NCBI GenBank assembly: GCA_012274445.1
Contig: JAAROD010000081.1
Location: 248,001-312,000 of the forward strand
Length of the DNA: 64,000 nt
Origin: Sclerotiophoma versabilis
Taxonomy: Eukaryota > Ascomycota > Dothideomycetes > Pleosporales > Didymellaceae
Direction: 5' to 3'
Part shown: positions 59,992 through 64,000 of the stretch, one piece after another
How positions within the stretch are numbered: position 1 is the stretch's first letter
How the letters are laid out: each line of letters begins with the position of its first letter
Translations under genes and position numbers: made by a program
The notes under the pieces: generated by a model
The model's database searches: none
Seen by the model: only the letters and a program-made list of their open reading frames with translations
Told to the model about the DNA's origin: nothing

Positions 59992-60495
59992 TATTATAAA
60001 CCTTAAGAGGTAGTATAGTAGAAGAGAAGAGAAGAAAGAATTAATAATACTTAGAGAAAACCTAATAGTCTTTAAAAAGGTTAGTAATATAGAAACTAAT
60101 AATATATAACTCTACCTATTCTAATCTCTTAGTAGAACGCTATAATAGAATATGTTATATGTGTTCTAGAGAATCTTATAATATTCTACAATATACTAGG
60201 TTAGAATAACTCTAGAATATTAGAACCTATATAGAATATTTATTAGTATATAGCAAGTAGGAACATAACCCTTATAGTTTGTGTTTAACTTAGTTAATTA
60301 AGTTTGTCTTTAGAATCTTAACCCTAACTCTTAAGCTAGATAGTCTACTCTATACTACTTATTATTACCTTCTATTATTATAGTGTTTTACTGGGTAATA
60401 ACCTAACTCTTATAGACTATTCTATACTAGTACTTATCTCTAAGAACTAATATAAATAGTACTTATAAGCTTTACTTAAAAGTATAACTTTAATA
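59992..60495 (+). repeat. Inverted full-length copy of the 504-bp Gypsy LTR, plus about 80-90 bases of element interior to its right
   Basis: It runs from TATTATAAACCTTAAGAGG to CTTTAATA and is the exact-length reverse complement of the 44,601-45,104 LTR. It is followed at 60,496-60,577 by the same interior sequence that abuts the truncated LTR at 58,526, then cut off near 60,589 by another repeat. Read rightwards it is a 5' LTR with its element start. It is less mutated than its neighbours (for example GTTTGTGTTTAAC and GTTTTACTGGG survive). Confidence 0.88.
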
Positions 60496-60589
60496 ATTTA
60501 GATACTTCTAAAGATAAGTACTACTCTAGAATTCTATACTACCTCTAGTAACTCGAATATATTATATAACTATATTAATAGTAACCTAT

Positions 60590-61712
60590 TAGAGCTAAGA
60601 TAACTAGATAAGATTAATTAGAGTTTAAAAGAGTTAATTAAGTTCTTTATTTTATTTCTATAGTTAAAGAGCGTAACTATATATATATTTTACCTCTAGG
60701 CTAGTTCTAGATTAGAGTAGAGCTAATTAATTATCCTTATCTATTAATCTAATCTCTCTAATCTGCCTATATTACTGTTAATAATTATATAATTATTAAT
60801 CTTTACTATAATACAATCTATATAGATTCTAGTCTTTAATTTATATTTCTATATTAGTAGGTTTATTATTACGCTCTATTAATTCTATTATAAAGGTTTT
60901 ATAATTACCCTATACGTAATGTCTTTATAATTAGAGTTTAGAGAGAATTTTCTAATCTAGTTAGTAGGTAAATACTTACGTATATTAATAAATAATAATA
61001 TATTTAATCTTTACTTCTTCTAATTCTTATTCTTATAATTCTTATTCTCTTACTTATAATCTATAAGCTAATTATGTAATACTACTATTATTAATATAAG
61101 TAATCTAATCCCCTTCTTTTAGTATACTATTAATGTTTAGTATTAGGCTCTTAATTACTATACCTTTAGTATTATTCTAATTAATATACCTTCTAAGCTT
61201 CTAAAAACTCCCTCTAAGCATCTAATTAGCAATCTAAGCCTGCTTAAAGGTTGTACTTCTCTTAAGAAGATTAAGACTAAGCTTACTCTATTACCTACTC
61301 CTAATCTACGCTAATCTACTTAATCTAGTAGGATTTTAACTAATCCTAACGCTCTAATAATAGTCTATTCTAGATTAGAAGGTAAAGATAATAATAAGAT
61401 TAATCTAAAATTAATATTCTAGGAGTTCTAGTCTTAGACTACTACTCCTATAAAGTAATCTACTACTACCTCTGCTAATTACTTACTTATAAGCAGGATT
61501 AAGATTAGTACTTATTATAATTATCTATGTACCTACTACTTAAAGCAGTTTATAAATAGTATTAGTAATAGTTATTATTATAATTATATTGACTATTAAT
61601 TATATAAGAAGAGTAGCTGTTATATTAAGTATAATAGTTATACTTATAGGCCTCTATAAGTAATTATTAGTTTTAGTTCTTTTTTATCTAATTACTAATT
61701 CTTTAATTAGTG
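60590..61712 (+). repeat. Partial copy (left 1.12 kb) of the TIR element that follows
   Basis: It starts TTAGAGCTAAGATAAC and matches 61,713-62,818 along its whole length at a period of 1,124 bases, with mostly transition differences. It lacks the right half and right TIR. It joins the next copy head to tail. Confidence 0.85.
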
Positions 61713-63654
61713 TTAGAGCTAAGATAACTAGATAAGATTAATCTAGGTATAAAAGAGTTAATTAAATTTCTTATTTTATTCCTATAGTAAAATAGCGCAA
61801 CTATATACATGTTTTACCTCTAGGCTAGTCCTAGATTAGAGTAGAGCTAATTAATTATCCTTATCTATTAATTTAATCTTCTTAATTAGCCTATATTACT
61901 GTTAATAATTATATAATTATTAACCTTTACTATAATATACCTTCTAGAAATTCTAGTCTTTAACTAGTATTTCTATATTAGCAGGTTTATTATTACACTC
62001 TATTAATTCTATTATAAAGCTTTTTTAATTGCCCTGTATACTGCGTTTTTATAATTAAGGCTTAAAAGAGATTCTCTAATCTAGTTAGTAGGTAAACGCT
62101 TATATATAATAGTAAATAATAATATATCTAATCTTTACTCCTCCTAATTCTTATTCTCCTACTTATAATCTGCAAGTTAATCCCCTAATACTACTGTTAT
62201 TAACGTAAGTAATCTAATTCTTCTTTTTTAGTATACTATTAATATTTAGTATTAGGCTCTTAATTACTATACCTTTAGTGTAATCTTAATTAATATGCCT
62301 TCTAAGCTCCTAAAAACTTCCTGTAAGTGTCTAATTCGTAATCTAAGCCTGCTTAAAGGTTATACTCCTTCTAAGAAGATTAAGACTAAGCTTACTCTAT
62401 TAGCTGCTCCTAATCTATATTAATCTACTTAATCTAGTAGGATTTTAACTAATCCTAACGCTCTAATAATAGTCTATTCTAGATTAGAGGGTAAAGATAA
62501 TAATAAAATTAATCTAAAGTTAATATTCTAGAAGTTCTAGTCTTAGACTACTACTCCTATAAAGTAATCTACTACTACCTCTACTAATTACTTACCTATA
62601 AGTAGAATTAAGATTAGTACTTTTTATAATTATCTATATAACTACTACTTAAAGTAGTTTATAAATAGTATTAGTAATAGTTATTATTATAATTATATTA
62701 ACTATTAATTATATAAGAAGAGCAGCTATTATATTAAGTATAATACTTATACTTATAGGCCTCTATAAGTAATTATTAGTCTTAGTTCTTTTTATCTAAT
62801 TACTAATTCTTTAATTAGCTATAGTTCTCTTTATTCTTTTGCTTAGGCTATAATTGCTACTATTAATAATAAGGCTAATAGGGTAAGAAATCTATCTTAA
62901 TCTATTAATCTTTCTAATATATTTTAGGTTAAAGTTATTTTTCTACTTATAAACACCTTATTTAAGGTATATATATAGGTGTCTAAGAAGGCTAATTCTA
63001 ATTTAGTTAATAAGAATAAGGTTATAATTAATCTTAAAATTAATAACTTTAAGAGTAGTAGGAATAATTAGTAAAATATAACTAGTACTTTCTAGAGTTT
63101 AGCTATAGATTAGATTAATTAAGCTACTTTATCTTCTGCTTCGGCTCTGTCTAAGCAGAGTCTTAGATTAACTCTAGATTAGGCTTTACTAGCTCTGTCT
63201 TCTAGTTAGTCTTATAATTAAAGTAGTTAGTTCTCTAGTTAAGCTAGTTCTACCTAGATTAGTTATAGTTAAGCCTTTCTTAATTATTCTTAGATTACTA
63301 ATTATCTTTATTATCTAGCTACTTAAGCTTATAACTATAGGTTTACTTATAATTAAGCTAGTACTTAGGCTTTAGCTTCTAGTTAGAGTTATTAATCTAA
63401 TACTAATATCTATAACCTAATTACTACTTATTATAGAAAAGGTTAATAATTATATAATTATTAATAGTAATATAGGCAGATTATAGAGATTAAATCATTA
63501 GATAAGAATAATTTATTAGTTCTACTCTTATCTAGAACTAGCCTAAAGGTAAAAATATATATATAGTTATACTCTTTTACTATAGAAATAAAATAATAAA
63601 CTTAAGTAACTTTTTTATACCTAGATTAATCTTATTTAGTTATTTTAGCTTTAA
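61713..63654. mobile_element. TIR-bounded element of about 1.94 kb, RIP-degraded DNA transposon or non-autonomous relative
   Basis: The left terminal repeat is 61,713-61,927 and the right is 63,439-63,654, inverted, about 215 bases each and clearly alignable (TTAGAGCTAAGATAACTAG against TTAAAGCTAAAATAACTAA). The length and TIRs suggest a class II element. No transposase motif could be read because every frame is broken by RIP. A stretch near 62,660-62,760 would become cysteine- and histidine-rich if Tyr codons are reversed, which is only a hint of a zinc-binding domain. A TA follows the right end, but no clear target duplication was confirmed. Confidence 0.7.
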
Positions 63655-64000
63655 TAGTTATAAGCTTAGTGTTATAAAGACTATATAGTAGATTTCTCTA
63701 TATACTCTATATAGCTAGAAAGCTAAATAGAATTAATTATATATTTTTAAATATAACTCTTCTTAATAGTTAGATAATAGAATCTAATTCCTAACTCTTA
63801 ACTAGTTAGGTCCTACTTAAAAGCTAATTAGATTAGCTCTACTATTTACTTAGCTTAAACTCTATATAAGAGATAAGGCAGTATAGAATTAGATTAATCT
63901 AGATAGTAAAACAGTTATAGTAATTAATAAATAAGAGCTAGAGTATCTAACTCTCTTTCTAAAGCTAGTTTCTAGAAACCTCTTAGAAAATAGTAATAGA
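63655..64000. other. AT-rich RIP-mutated DNA to the window end
   Basis: The composition matches the preceding repeats. No element end, gene or continuation of the Gypsy interior was recognised. Confidence 0.5.

Noticed and set aside
44601..60495. Reading 44,601-45,104 and 59,992-60,495 as terminal inverted repeats of one giant DNA transposon
   Set aside because: The repeats are LTRs by their TG...CA ends, adjoining Gypsy interior and a direct partial copy at 58,526; target sequences on the outer sides do not match as a transposon duplication.
33164..64000. Possible CRISPR-like or regularly spaced short repeats in AT-rich blocks
   Set aside because: Recurrent words such as AAGCTT, CTAG and TTAA are irregularly spaced and are what remains after loss of CpA, TpG and CpG.

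Overview
The window is nuclear DNA of a filamentous ascomycete, most likely a Dothideomycete. Short GT-AG introns of about 48-60 nt, a DASH kinetochore subunit, an nrc-2 type AGC kinase and large AT-rich blocks carrying repeat-induced point mutation (RIP) all point that way. The genus cannot be named from the sequence alone.

Bases 1-28,900 are a gene-dense, GC-balanced housekeeping region. In order it holds the 3' end of a probable MRE11, a putative eIF4E-binding protein, the flippase-kinase homologue nrc-2, DASH subunit DAD3, mitochondrial ribosomal protein uS5m, tRNA m5U methyltransferase TRM2, actin-related protein ARP3, a taspase-like Ntn hydrolase, an SDR protein lacking the catalytic Tyr, a CHORD-CS co-chaperone, a glutaredoxin-like protein, an HpcH/HpaI aldolase, a secreted cysteine-rich protein, a GPI-anchored-type serine-rich protein, kynurenine formamidase and a mitochondrial stomatin-like protein. 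These genes do not form one pathway. They are mostly arranged as head-to-head or tail-to-tail pairs with short spacers, and exon boundaries were set by splice signals plus conserved protein sequence.

Bases 28,860-32,866 hold no gene I can defend, though parts look like a decayed minus-strand gene. A complete Copia-type LTR retrotransposon lies at 32,872-40,325. It is on the minus strand, has 292-bp LTRs and a GATGG target duplication, and its interior is heavily RIP-mutated. A small normal-composition island (40,331-44,600) follows, with one unrecognised lysine/serine/proline-rich protein and a divergent REI1-like zinc-finger protein.

From 44,601 to the window end the DNA is almost entirely RIP-degraded repeat. 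It contains a minus-strand Gypsy element with 504-bp LTRs, a second Gypsy element nested inside it with 313-bp LTRs and an ATAAT target duplication, an inverted extra copy of the 504-bp LTR, a tandem repeat that carries the same GTACC target site, and a TIR element of about 1.94 kb with a partial tandem copy. The most informative signal is the LTR pair of the Copia element. Its two copies differ only by transitions, at CpG and CpA sites in similar numbers, and each copy is intact only at its outer end, which maps the edges of mutation to within tens of bases.
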